Positions 17,570-24,981 of a stretch of DNA of 64,000 nucleotides are shown in pieces (position 1 is the stretch's first letter; the number at the start of each line of letters is the position of its first letter). Source of the stretch: Streptomyces sp. ISL-98. GTDB taxonomy: Bacteria; Actinomycetota; Actinomycetes; Streptomycetales; Streptomycetaceae. The stretch covers positions 445,209 through 509,208 of the forward strand of contig NZ_JAGGPB010000001.1 in assembly GCF_018614055.1 (NCBI RefSeq). The letters are read 5' to 3'. The notes beneath the pieces were generated by a model. The model was given only the letters and a program-made list of their open reading frames with translations, made no database searches and was not told the DNA's origin. The position numbers were made by a program, and so were the translations under genes.

Positions 17570-17793
17570 ACGCGGGCGCAGGTTGTACCGGCTTCTGCGG
17601 CCCCTTTCGAGGGACGCGGGCCAGGCGTACCAGCTCCGCGGCCCTTCCCAGGGACGCGGGCGCGGGCTTACCGGCTTCCACGGCCCTTCCCAGGGACGCA
17701 GGCCCCGGCGTACCAGCTCCGCGGCCCTTCCCAAGGACGCAGGCCCCGGCGTACCAGCTCCACGGCCCTTCCCAAGGACGCAGGCGCAGCCGC
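17570..17793. repeat. Tandem array, five copies of a 41/42-bp unit
   Basis: TACC(A/G)GCT marks recur at 17586, 17628, 17669, 17711 and 17752, so the period alternates 42, 41, 42, 41. Each unit carries a (G/C)CGGCCCTTCCCA-type block and GGACGC(G/A)GGC. The array fills most of the 314-bp gap between the protease gene and the convergent 69-aa gene. Copies differ by several substitutions. There are no uniform unique spacers, so it is not a CRISPR array, and the mixed 41/42 period rules out a coding repeat. I see nothing else in this gap. Confidence 0.85.
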
Positions 17794-17808
17794 TTCAAGG
17801 CACCGGCT

Positions 17809-18018
17809 TCAGGCCTGTTCGGCGTGCAGGCTCATCGGGCCGTAGATCTTCGTGCCGTCGTCGAACAGCACCACCTGGTCCGCACCCCCGTCGACCAAGT
17901 CCTTCCAGACCTCGCCGATCCAGGACTCCGCGTCTCCCTGCGTGGTGAACTCCTCCGGCACCACCGCCGGCTGGACCTCCGTACCGTCGGCCTTCTCGAA
18001 CCGCCACGTCCACGCCAT
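17809..18018 (-). CDS. Small conserved-looking hypothetical protein (69 aa)
   Basis: ATG 18018 is preceded by GGGAGG at good spacing. The 69-aa acidic protein (MAWTWRFEKADGTEVQP ... VVLFDDGTKIYGPMSL) has a compact beta-rich look with several Trp residues and no signal or membrane segment. I believe similar short proteins occur widely in Streptomyces, but no function is known to me. Convergent with the protease gene, and divergent from the cobU fusion gene 100 bp away. Confidence 0.75.
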   Translation of the reverse strand: MAWTWRFEKADGTEVQPAVVPEEFTTQGDAESWIGEVWKDLVDGGADQVVLFDDGTKIYGPMSLHAEQA

Positions 18019-18118
18019 GTTCGCCTCCCGGGTCCCACCCGTGCTTTTGTCCAGCACAGCCTGCCCCGCAGACTAGCCGGGCGCGCAACACCGGCGGGGA
18101 CGCGGGAGGATCGTCATC

Positions 18119-19318
18119 GTGGAACTCACTCTCCTCGGCACCGGGGCCCCGGCAGGCCTGCCCCGCCCCGACTGCCCCTGCGCCTCGTGCGCCACCGCCC
18201 GCGGCGACCTGGCCCGTGCGGCAACCGCGCTGCTCGTCGACGGTGCGCTGCTGCTCGACCTCACGCCGGGGGCCGCGCTCGCCGCCGCCCGCGCCGGGCA
18301 TTCGCTCGCGGCCGTACGGCAGGTGCTGCTGACGCATCCGCACGACGGGCCGCCCGTCGAGCTGCCCGTCGGGCTGCCGACCGCCGGGCGGGTGCCGGAC
18401 GGGCGGGAGTTGACGCTGATCAGCGGGCACCGGGTGCGGGCCGTACCGATGGACTCTCCGGGTACGGGGTACGAGGTGACCTCGCCGGAGGGCAAGGTGC
18501 TGCTGTATCTGCCGCCGGGCGGCGCACTCGCCGGGCACGTCGCGGTCGGCCGTACGTACGACATGGTGGTCGCCGATGTCGTGGGGCGGCCGGACGGGCT
18601 CGCGCGGCTGCGTGCGGGCGGTGCGGTCGGTGCCACGACGGATGTCATCGCCGTACACATCGACCACGACGTGCCGCCCGGGCCCGAGCTGGACAGGCGG
18701 CTCTCGGCGGCGGGGGCGCGGGCCGTGCCGGACGGGACGACGCTGATCGTCGGGGAGTACCACGCGGTGCCGGACGTGCCGCGCCGCACGCTCGTGCTCG
18801 GCGGCGCGCGGTCCGGGAAGTCGGTGGAGGCGGAGCGGCGGCTGGAGACGTTTCCCGATGTTCTGTACGTCGCCACGAGCGGCAACCGCGCCGACGACGG
18901 CGAGTGGGCGTCGCGGGTCCGGCTGCACCGGGAGCGCAGGCCGGGGTCGTGGCGTACCGAAGAGACGTGCGAACTGGCGCCCCTGCTGGCCGAGGAGGGG
19001 CCGCCGCTGCTGATCGACTGCCTCGCGCTCTGGCTGACCGACGCGATGGACCGGGTCGGGGCGTGGGACGACGCGAAGTGGGCGTCGGACGGTCAGCGTG
19101 CGCTGGGCGAGCGGACGGCGGAGCTGGTCGCGGCGGTACGGGCGACCGCGCGCACGGTTGTCGCGGTCAGCAACGAAGTGGGCTCGGGAGTTGTGCCGGC
19201 CACGGCGAGCGGGCGGCGGTTCCGCGACGAACTGGGGCGGCTGAACGCGGCGTTCGCGGCGGAGTGCGAGCAGGTGGTGCTGGTGGTGGCGGGCCAGGCG
19301 CTTACGCTGCGCGGCTGA
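18119..19318 (+). CDS. cobU: MBL-fold domain fused to CobU (adenosylcobinamide kinase/guanylyltransferase)
   Basis: A 399-aa fusion. Residues about 1-215 resemble a metallo-beta-lactamase-fold domain (MELTLLGTGAPAGLPRPDCPCASC, VLLTHPHDG), but the classic HxHxDH metal site is reduced to HPHDG, so metal binding may be altered. Residues about 222-399 are CobU: P-loop LGGARSGKS, then YVATSGNRADD, the guanylylation-region HRERRPGSWRTEE, and IDCLALWLTD. CobU phosphorylates adenosylcobinamide and converts it to GDP-cobinamide in the nucleotide-loop assembly of B12. GTG 18119 follows GGGAGG. It heads a run with cobT; cobS lies 4 kb on, so salvage/late assembly is complete here. Confidence 0.88.
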   Translation: MELTLLGTGAPAGLPRPDCPCASCATARGDLARAATALLVDGALLLDLTPGAALAAARAGHSLAAVRQVLLTHPHDGPPVELPVGLPTAGRVPDGRELTLISGHRVRAVPMDSPGTGYEVTSPEGKVLLYLPPGGALAGHVAVGRTYDMVVADVVGRPDGLARLRAGGAVGATTDVIAVHIDHDVPPGPELDRRLSAAGARAVPDGTTLIVGEYHAVPDVPRRTLVLGGARSGKSVEAERRLETFPDVLYVATSGNRADDGEWASRVRLHRERRPGSWRTEETCELAPLLAEEGPPLLIDCLALWLTDAMDRVGAWDDAKWASDGQRALGERTAELVAAVRATARTVVAVSNEVGSGVVPATASGRRFRDELGRLNAAFAAECEQVVLVVAGQALTLRG

Positions 19319-19340
19319 GGTGGGGTGGGGGTTCGCTGCC

Positions 19341-19460
19341 GGTGCGCGGTGCGGTGCGGTGCGGTGCGGTCGGTTCACGGTGCACGTGCGCGGTGCCGTG
19401 CGGTGCGGTGCGGTGCGGTGCGGTCGGTTCACGGTGCACGTGCGCGGTGCGGTGCGGGTT
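19341..19460. repeat. GGTGC microsatellite within a 53-bp duplication
   Basis: Runs of the pentamer GGTGC/GCGGT are embedded in a larger unit containing CGGTTCACGGTGCACGTG, which recurs with a 53-bp period (19371 and 19424). This is the signature of strand-slippage growth. Copy number is likely to vary between strains. Confidence 0.85.
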
Positions 19461-19485
19461 GCCTGCGGCGCAGTTCCCCTACCCT

Positions 19486-19525
19486 TCCCCAAGCTCTCAA
19501 CTTCGTTCGAGCAGGGGAGACCCCA
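19486..19525. repeat. Palindromic repeat family A, intergenic copy
   Basis: TTCCCCAAGCTCTCAACTTC followed by GTTCGAGCAGGGGAGACCCC forms a hairpin (CCCC...GGGG outer arms with AGCTC/GAGC inside). A near-identical copy lies inside aceE at 42661-42708. Confidence 0.7.
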
Positions 19526-19599
19526 CTCTTCCCGGCTGTGACATTTGCGGCTGCCGCCGCGTGGGGGCACGCCCCGGACCCCGGACGCCCTTCTGGGGG

Positions 19600-19627
19600 T
19601 CCCCCACGCCCACAGGGCGTAGGGGGA
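19600..19627. repeat. Palindromic repeat family B, intergenic copy
   Basis: TCCCCCACGCCC-ACA-GGGCGTAGGGGGA is a near-perfect hairpin. A second copy lies in frame inside the FAD oxidoreductase gene at 49153-49183. Confidence 0.7.
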
Positions 19628-19717
19628 GTGTCATCAAACGCCGGACGGGCTGCAGATGCCCGAAGGACCGGGGTCCGGGGCCGAATGCTCCCCCGGACTC
19701 CCGGTACTGTTCGGCGA

Positions 19718-20782
19718 ATGAGCTCGCTTAACCTCGACGACTTCTCCGACCTGATCGAGCGCCCCCACGGCGACGTGCGGCGCGACGCCGAAGAGCGCCG
19801 GGAGCGGCTGGTCGTGCCGGCCGGTGCGCTCGGCCGGCTCGACGAGCTGGGCGAGTGGCTCTCGGCCGCGCAGGCCTCCGTGCGGGTCAAGCCCATTGAG
19901 CGGCCCCGCGTCGTGCTCTTCGCCGGTGACCACGGCGTGGCGGAGCTCGGTGTGTCCGCCCGCCCCGCCGCCACCGCGCACGAGCTCGTGCGGGCCGTGC
20001 TGGACGGCGCGAGCCCCGTCGCCGTACTGGCCCGCCGCCTCGGCGCGTCCGTACGGATCGTCGACGCCGGACTCGACTGCGATCCGGAGCTGCTTCCCGA
20101 GGACGTCGTACACCACCGCGTGCGCCGCGGTTCCGGGCGTATCGACATCGAGGACGCCCTCACCGCCGAAGAGGCCGAGCAGGCCGTCCGGCTCGGTATG
20201 GCCATCGCCGACGAAGAGGCCGACTCCGGTACCGATCTGGTCGTACTGGGCGACCTGAGCGTCGGCGGTACGACCGCCGCCGCCACCCTCATCGCAGCAC
20301 TGTGCGGTACGGACGCCTCCGTCGTGACCGGCCGCGGCGGCGTCGCCATCGACGACCTCGCATGGATGCGCAAGTGCGCGGCCATCCGGGACTCGCTGCG
20401 CCGGGCGCGGCCGGTCCTCGGCGACCAGCTGGAGCTGCTGGCTGCCGTCGGCGGCGCCGACATCGCCGCGATGACCGGGTTCCTGCTCCAGTGCGCGGTA
20501 CGGCGTACTCCGGTGATCCTCGACGGGGTCGTTTCGGCCGCCTGCGCCCTGGTCGGCCAGCGGGCCGCGTTCCGGGCGCCGGACTGGTGGCTCGCGGGCC
20601 AGGTGAGCGGCGAGCCGGGCCAGGCCAAGGCACTGGACCGGATGGCACTCAACCCTCTCCTCGATCAGGGCGTCACTGTGGGGGAAGGAACTGGGGCATT
20701 GCTCGCACTCCCCCTCGTGCAGGCCGCCGCCGCCCTGGCGGCAGAGCTGCCCGAGCGGGAGCCCGAGCCGGAGAAGGTCTGA
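19718..20782 (+). CDS. cobT: Nicotinate-nucleotide--dimethylbenzimidazole phosphoribosyltransferase
   Basis: A 354-aa CobT that makes alpha-ribazole phosphate from dimethylbenzimidazole and nicotinate mononucleotide, supplying the lower ligand of B12. Landmarks are VLFAGDHGV, GDLSVGGTTAAATLIAAL and the C-terminal GEGTGALLALPLV, which carries the catalytic Glu. ATG 19718 is favoured because it gives the usual N-terminus; upstream in-frame sequence is repeat DNA. Together with CobU upstream and CobS downstream it completes nucleotide-loop assembly. Confidence 0.93.
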   Translation: MSSLNLDDFSDLIERPHGDVRRDAEERRERLVVPAGALGRLDELGEWLSAAQASVRVKPIERPRVVLFAGDHGVAELGVSARPAATAHELVRAVLDGASPVAVLARRLGASVRIVDAGLDCDPELLPEDVVHHRVRRGSGRIDIEDALTAEEAEQAVRLGMAIADEEADSGTDLVVLGDLSVGGTTAAATLIAALCGTDASVVTGRGGVAIDDLAWMRKCAAIRDSLRRARPVLGDQLELLAAVGGADIAAMTGFLLQCAVRRTPVILDGVVSAACALVGQRAAFRAPDWWLAGQVSGEPGQAKALDRMALNPLLDQGVTVGEGTGALLALPLVQAAAALAAELPEREPEPEKV

Positions 20783-20829
20783 CCTTGGCTACGGCCGGCT
20801 TCCGCCGGCCGCATTCGCACGCTCTCCGC

Positions 20830-20857
20830 AAATGCGATGCCCCATATCATCGCATTT
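20830..20857. promoter_or_regulatory. Perfect 10-bp inverted repeat upstream of the MprF-like gene
   Basis: AAATGCGATG (20830-20839) and CATCGCATTT (20848-20857) are exact inverted repeats around CCCCATAT. The right arm ends one base before the ATG at 20859. The AT-rich arms and lack of a T-tract argue for a protein-binding operator that would block translation or transcription start of the lipid-modifying gene. Binding protein unknown. Confidence 0.55.
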
Positions 20858-20858
20858 C

Positions 20859-22625
20859 ATGGGAGAAGTCCGATTGGCCACCGAAGGAACGAACCGGCAC
20901 ACCCCCCGGTCGCGACGCAGCGCCGCATTCGCCGTCTGGTACCTACGCGTCGTCACGTTCATCAACTTCCTGAGTGCCGTCTGGGTTTCCCTCGGCCAGG
21001 ACGTGCGACGCCACAACACCGAGAACTACTTCACCCCGTACCTGCTGACAGCGGGCTTCGCCTCCGGCGTCTTCACGCTCTTCCTGGCCATCACCATGCG
21101 CCGCCGCAAGCGCGCCGCATGGATCCTCAACTTCGTACTCAGCGGGCTCTTTCTGCTGCTCTTCACCCTCGTGATGCTCCTCCCCGAGGTGCGGCAGTAC
21201 TGGCAGAACTGGGTCTCCCTCGCCCTGACCGCCGCCTTCGTCGTCTCCCTGCTGCTCGGCCGCCGCGAGTTCTACGCGAAGGGTGACCGCTCCAACCCCC
21301 GGCTGGCCGCCGTCGTCGCCGTCGGCGGGCTGCTGGTCACCTCACTGATCGCCGCCCTCCTCGTCACCGTCACCAACACCGCGCACGACGACTACCGGTC
21401 GACCTTCCTCGACCGCTGGCGTTACGGCGTGATGCGTCTGGTGTCGCTGGCCGCCGACGACTCCCGCTTCCCCGGCATCGATACGCCGGGATGGGTCAAC
21501 GTCACCATCAATGTGCTGAGCACGCTGCTGCTCCTCGCCGTCCTGTACGCCGCCTTCCGCTCGCGCAGGACCGTCGACCCGATCACCGAGGAGGACGAGG
21601 CGAAGCTGCGCGCCCTCCTCGACAAGTTCGGCGAGCGCGACTCCCTCGGCTACTTCGCGCTGCGCCGCGAGAAGAGCGCCGTCTGGTCCCCCACCGGCAA
21701 GGCCGCCGTCACCTACCGGGTCGTCGGCGGCGTATCGCTCGCGTCCGGCGATCCGATCGGCGACCCCGAGGCCTGGCCGGGCGCGATCGAGCCGTGGCTG
21801 ACCGAGGCGCGCGAGCACGGCTGGATCCCGGCCGTGATGGGCGCGAGCGAGGAGGGCGGCACTATTTACGCGCGGCACGGCCTGGACGCGCTGGAGCTGG
21901 GTGACGAGGCGATCGTCGACACGGAGGAGTTCACGCTGGACGGGCGCGCGATGCGCACGGTCCGCCAGGCGTACAACCGGGTCAAGCGGGCCGGTTACGA
22001 GGTCCGCATCCGCCGCCACGAGGAGATCCCCGACGACGAGATGGCGGAGCTGCTGCGCAAGGCCGACGACTGGCGTGACGGGGCGACCGAGCGCGGCTTC
22101 TCGATGGCGCTCGGGCGGCTCGGCGACCCGGCGGACGGGCGCTGCGTCATGCTCGAATGCACGGACGGCCAGGGGGAACTGCGGGCCGTGCTGAGCTTCG
22201 CCCCGTGGGGGCCGAACGGGCTGTCCCTCGACCTGATGCGGCGTGACCGCGACTCCGAGAACGGCCTGATGGAGTTCATGGTCATCGAGCTCCTCCAGCG
22301 CGCCAAGGAGATCAAGATCACCCAGGTCTCGCTGAACTTCGCGATGTTCAGGTCGGTCTTCGAACGTGGCTCGAAGCTCGGTGCGGGGCCGGTGCTGAGG
22401 TTGTGGCGTTCGCTGCTCAGCTTCTTCTCGCGCTGGTGGCAGATCGAGTCGTTGTACCGCGCCAACGCCAAGTACCGGCCGATCTGGGAGCCACGGTTCA
22501 TGCTGTTCGAGAAGAGCGCCGACCTGCTGCGCATCGGCGTCGCGGCGGCGCGCGCCGAGGGCTTCCTGGAGGCGCCGGGCCTGCCCAAGTGGATGCACCG
22601 CAAGCATCTGGAGACGAAGCGGTGA
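20859..22625 (+). CDS. MprF-like phosphatidylglycerol aminoacyltransferase (DUF2156)
   Basis: A 588-aa membrane enzyme of the LPG-synthase type. The N-terminal half carries about six helices (about 20-245). The C-terminal cytoplasmic DUF2156 domain (about 265-570) has GVSLASGDPIGD, ARHGLDALELGDEAIVD and LDLMRRDRDSENGLMEFMV, typical of the tRNA-dependent domain that moves an amino acid (Lys or Ala) to phosphatidylglycerol. This lowers negative surface charge and resists cationic peptides. ATG 20859 touches a perfect inverted repeat; TTG 20874, with GGGAG 9 nt before it, is an alternative start. Its stop overlaps the next gene by GTGA. Confidence 0.88.
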   Translation: MGEVRLATEGTNRHTPRSRRSAAFAVWYLRVVTFINFLSAVWVSLGQDVRRHNTENYFTPYLLTAGFASGVFTLFLAITMRRRKRAAWILNFVLSGLFLLLFTLVMLLPEVRQYWQNWVSLALTAAFVVSLLLGRREFYAKGDRSNPRLAAVVAVGGLLVTSLIAALLVTVTNTAHDDYRSTFLDRWRYGVMRLVSLAADDSRFPGIDTPGWVNVTINVLSTLLLLAVLYAAFRSRRTVDPITEEDEAKLRALLDKFGERDSLGYFALRREKSAVWSPTGKAAVTYRVVGGVSLASGDPIGDPEAWPGAIEPWLTEAREHGWIPAVMGASEEGGTIYARHGLDALELGDEAIVDTEEFTLDGRAMRTVRQAYNRVKRAGYEVRIRRHEEIPDDEMAELLRKADDWRDGATERGFSMALGRLGDPADGRCVMLECTDGQGELRAVLSFAPWGPNGLSLDLMRRDRDSENGLMEFMVIELLQRAKEIKITQVSLNFAMFRSVFERGSKLGAGPVLRLWRSLLSFFSRWWQIESLYRANAKYRPIWEPRFMLFEKSADLLRIGVAAARAEGFLEAPGLPKWMHRKHLETKR

Positions 22626-23335
22626 GCGCACCCGTGCTGCGCGGGTTCGCCCGCCGCGAGTGGGGGCCGCTGCTGACGACCGTACGGACCGCGCTCGTCG
22701 GCAGGAAGTGGCGGGCCCTGCCGCTGACGCTCGGGGCGGTCTGCCTTACGGCGCTCTTCCAGGTCGTACAGAACCAGTCCTGGGGTTACGGCCCGGTCCA
22801 GGACATCGGATCCGTGCGCGCCGAGGATCCGCTGTGGCTCGCCCTCCTGCGCACCCCGCTGTCGCTGTTCGTACCCGCGCTGGATCTGCCGGTGTGGGGT
22901 GCGCTGGCACAGGTCCTGCTGGTCTTCGGCATCGCCGAGATCTGCCTCGGGCGGCTGCGCACGCTGGTGATCGCGTACGCGGCGACACTGGCCGGGACGC
23001 TGTACGCGCGCGTCGGCATCGCACTGGGCCCCGGCAACCCGCTCGGGCTGCCCGCCTCCGACGCCCAAGTCGTCGACACCGGGCCTTCGGCGGCGGTCGT
23101 CGGCCTCGCCGTGTACGTGTGCTGGCGGTACCGGGCGTACTGGACGGCGGCCGTGGTGGTCGTGGCGATGGTCGTCGAGGTGTTCGTCAAGAGCAACCTC
23201 GCGGGCAAGGAGCACCTGGCGGCGATCGCCGCGGTCCTGGTCGTGTGCGCGGTCGTTCACTTCCGGTCGCGCGGGGGCGCGGGAAGGGACTCCGGCGCGG
23301 GCTCGCGGTCGGGGGCCCCGCCGATCAGGTCCTGA
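22622..23335 (+). CDS. Rhomboid-like multi-pass membrane protein, partner of the MprF-like enzyme
   Basis: A 237-aa protein with about six hydrophobic helices. GTG 22622 overlaps the MprF-like stop (GTGA), so the two are translationally coupled. The layout (WGALAQVLLVFGIAEICLG, GPSAAVVGLAVYVCWRY) recalls a rhomboid fold. I see no GxSG serine motif and no clear catalytic His, so protease activity is unlikely. A role with the lipid synthase, such as moving or sensing the modified lipid, is inferred only from coupling. Its last 79 bp overlap the convergent membrane-protein gene. Confidence 0.75.
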   Translation: MSAPVLRGFARREWGPLLTTVRTALVGRKWRALPLTLGAVCLTALFQVVQNQSWGYGPVQDIGSVRAEDPLWLALLRTPLSLFVPALDLPVWGALAQVLLVFGIAEICLGRLRTLVIAYAATLAGTLYARVGIALGPGNPLGLPASDAQVVDTGPSAAVVGLAVYVCWRYRAYWTAAVVVVAMVVEVFVKSNLAGKEHLAAIAAVLVVCAVVHFRSRGGAGRDSGAGSRSGAPPIRS

Positions 23336-24039
23336 AACTTGCGGCTGAGGGGAGCCCAGCGGCGGTCGTGGTGCCAGGCCCGCAGCGTCGCCCTGGCGCG
23401 GGCCTTCGGCCGCCGGCCGTAGAGGTGCCTGGCCCAGGGCGAGCCCGGCTTGGCCAGCCGGATCGCGCCGACGAGGCCCACAAGGGGCACGACAGCACCG
23501 AACAGGGCAGTGCGGAGCTTGCCCTTGCTGAGCGCGACGAGCGCCAGAAGGAAGTTGAAGATCACGGTCAGGACGAGCACTCCGCGGCTCTGCCGTTCCC
23601 CCGTCGACAGCTCGTTGACGCCGAACGGCACGGATCCGCTGAGCACCAGGGCCACCAGGGCCGCGGTCACGACAACGATCTCGACGCTCTTGCGGCCCTC
23701 TTCGGTCCAGTAGACGTCGTCGAGATGGAGAATCAGCGCGAACTCGTCGAGGACCAGACCCGCGCCGAGCCCGAAGATCACCGCGAAGACCGCCGCACCG
23801 ACGTCGTGCCGGCCGCTCGCCACCCCTCCGAAGCCGCCGATCGTCGTCAGGATGACGCCGGGGACCACATGGTGGATGTGGAGACCGCCGGGCGAGATGT
23901 TCCTGAAGGGGCCCCGGCCCGCCCGGATCAGGCGCGTGATGGTGCGGGTGGCCAGGAAGGCGAAGACGAAGGAGAGGAGAGCCAGCAGCAGCGGGAGCTT
24001 CCCCGGCTCGACGATGTTCCGGTACCACCAGTGACCCAT
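23257..24039 (-). CDS. Integral membrane protein, conserved hypothetical
   Basis: A 260-aa protein starting MGHWWYRNIVEPG with about six helices. Distinctive polar motifs lie near or within the membrane: NISPGGLHIHHVVPG and DEFALILHLDDVYWTEEGRKS. The paired His and the acidic DEF/LDD stretches could bind a metal or a headgroup. ATG 24039 has GGGAG 7 nt upstream. Convergent with, and overlapping by 79 bp, the rhomboid-like gene. Divergent from cobS. I recognise the look of a common actinobacterial family but know no function. Confidence 0.78.
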   Translation of the reverse strand: MGHWWYRNIVEPGKLPLLLALLSFVFAFLATRTITRLIRAGRGPFRNISPGGLHIHHVVPGVILTTIGGFGGVASGRHDVGAAVFAVIFGLGAGLVLDEFALILHLDDVYWTEEGRKSVEIVVVTAALVALVLSGSVPFGVNELSTGERQSRGVLVLTVIFNFLLALVALSKGKLRTALFGAVVPLVGLVGAIRLAKPGSPWARHLYGRRPKARARATLRAWHHDRRWAPLSRKFQDLIGGAPDREPAPESLPAPPRDRK

Positions 24040-24098
24040 GCCACTCCCTTCCCATTTGTGCGTTATGCGCAACTTACCGGCCGACGGCAGCGACTACC

Positions 24099-24896
24099 GT
24101 GCGCGCGGTGACCTCCTCCCTCAACAGCGACGGCATCCGCTTCGCCTTCGGCACCCTCACCGTGCTCCCCGTACGCGTCACCCGGTGGGACCGCGAGGCG
24201 GCGCGCGCCGGGATGCTGTGCGCGCCGCTGGCCGGGCTCGTCGTGGGCCTGTGCGCGGCGGCCGTCGGCGGCGTACTGCTGGTGCTCGGCTCGGGGCCGC
24301 TGCTCGCCGCCGTGGCGAGTGCGGCCGTACCCGCGGCGCTCACCCGCGGCCTCCACCTCGACGGTCTCGCGGACACCGCCGACGGCCTGGGCAGCGGCAA
24401 ACCGGCCGACGACGCGCTGCGCATCATGAAGCAGTCCGACATCGGGCCCTTCGGCGTCATCACGCTGCTGTTCGTCCTGTTCGCCCAGGTCGCCGCCCTC
24501 CATGAGCTGTACGCCGCCGGCTGGGCGCACGGCGCGGCCGCAGCGGCCGTCTCGGCGGTCGCGGCCCGCCTCGCCCTCACCCTCGCCTCCCGCACCGGCG
24601 TTCCCCCGGCCCGCCCCGACGGCCTGGGCGCCGCGGTCGCGGGGGCAGTTCCGGTGCGCGGGGCAGCGGCCGTCGCGGTCGCGGTGACCGCCGCTTGCGC
24701 GGGCGCGGCGGGCGCGCTTTTCGGCCCGTACGCCGCCCTGCACTGCGCCGCCGCCGTCCTGGCCGCACTCGCCGCCGCTCACCTGCTGCTGCGCCACTGC
24801 GTGCGCCGCTTCGGCGGGGTCACGGGGGACGTCTTCGGCGGTATCGCGGAGACGGCGGCGACGGCCGCGCTGGTGGCGCTGACGCTGGGGCGATGA
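24099..24896 (+). CDS. cobS: Adenosylcobinamide-GDP ribazoletransferase (cobalamin synthase)
   Basis: A 265-aa polytopic membrane enzyme that joins adenosylcobinamide-GDP with alpha-ribazole (phosphate) in the last step of B12 assembly. The family motif LHLDGLADTADGLGSG, with its Asp-rich metal site, is at about residues 85-101. It is followed by RIMKQSDIGPFGV and several helices. GTG 24099 is taken as start; a second in-frame GTG at 24108 is possible. The gene is separated from cobU/cobT by the lipid-synthase pair and a convergent gene, so it has its own promoter. Confidence 0.93.
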   Translation: MRAVTSSLNSDGIRFAFGTLTVLPVRVTRWDREAARAGMLCAPLAGLVVGLCAAAVGGVLLVLGSGPLLAAVASAAVPAALTRGLHLDGLADTADGLGSGKPADDALRIMKQSDIGPFGVITLLFVLFAQVAALHELYAAGWAHGAAAAAVSAVAARLALTLASRTGVPPARPDGLGAAVAGAVPVRGAAAVAVAVTAACAGAAGALFGPYAALHCAAAVLAALAAAHLLLRHCVRRFGGVTGDVFGGIAETAATAALVALTLGR

Positions 24897-24981
24897 ACAA
24901 CAGGGTTCATATGTAAGCCAGTTGACTCCCCGTCACTCAGCGGTGCACGCTCGTTGCCCACAGCTGTCGGGGGGACCGAAG

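Larger units (their letters stand above)
19319..19717. other. Repeat-rich spacer between cobU and cobT
   Basis: This 399-bp gap carries no credible gene. It holds a GGTGC microsatellite (19341-19460) and single copies of two Streptomyces-type palindromic repeat families (19486-19525 and 19600-19627), each listed separately. The last 90 bp before cobT must hold its ribosome site, which is weak. Confidence 0.6.

Noticed and set aside
17570..17793. Possible CRISPR array
   Set aside because: Units abut without unique spacers, differ by scattered substitutions, and no cas genes are present.
19321..19541. Short frames in the GGTGC repeat (RCGAVRCG-type peptide)
   Set aside because: They are translations of the microsatellite in open frames with no ribosome site.
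22622..23335. Active rhomboid protease
   Set aside because: No GxSG serine motif or catalytic His could be found in the helices.
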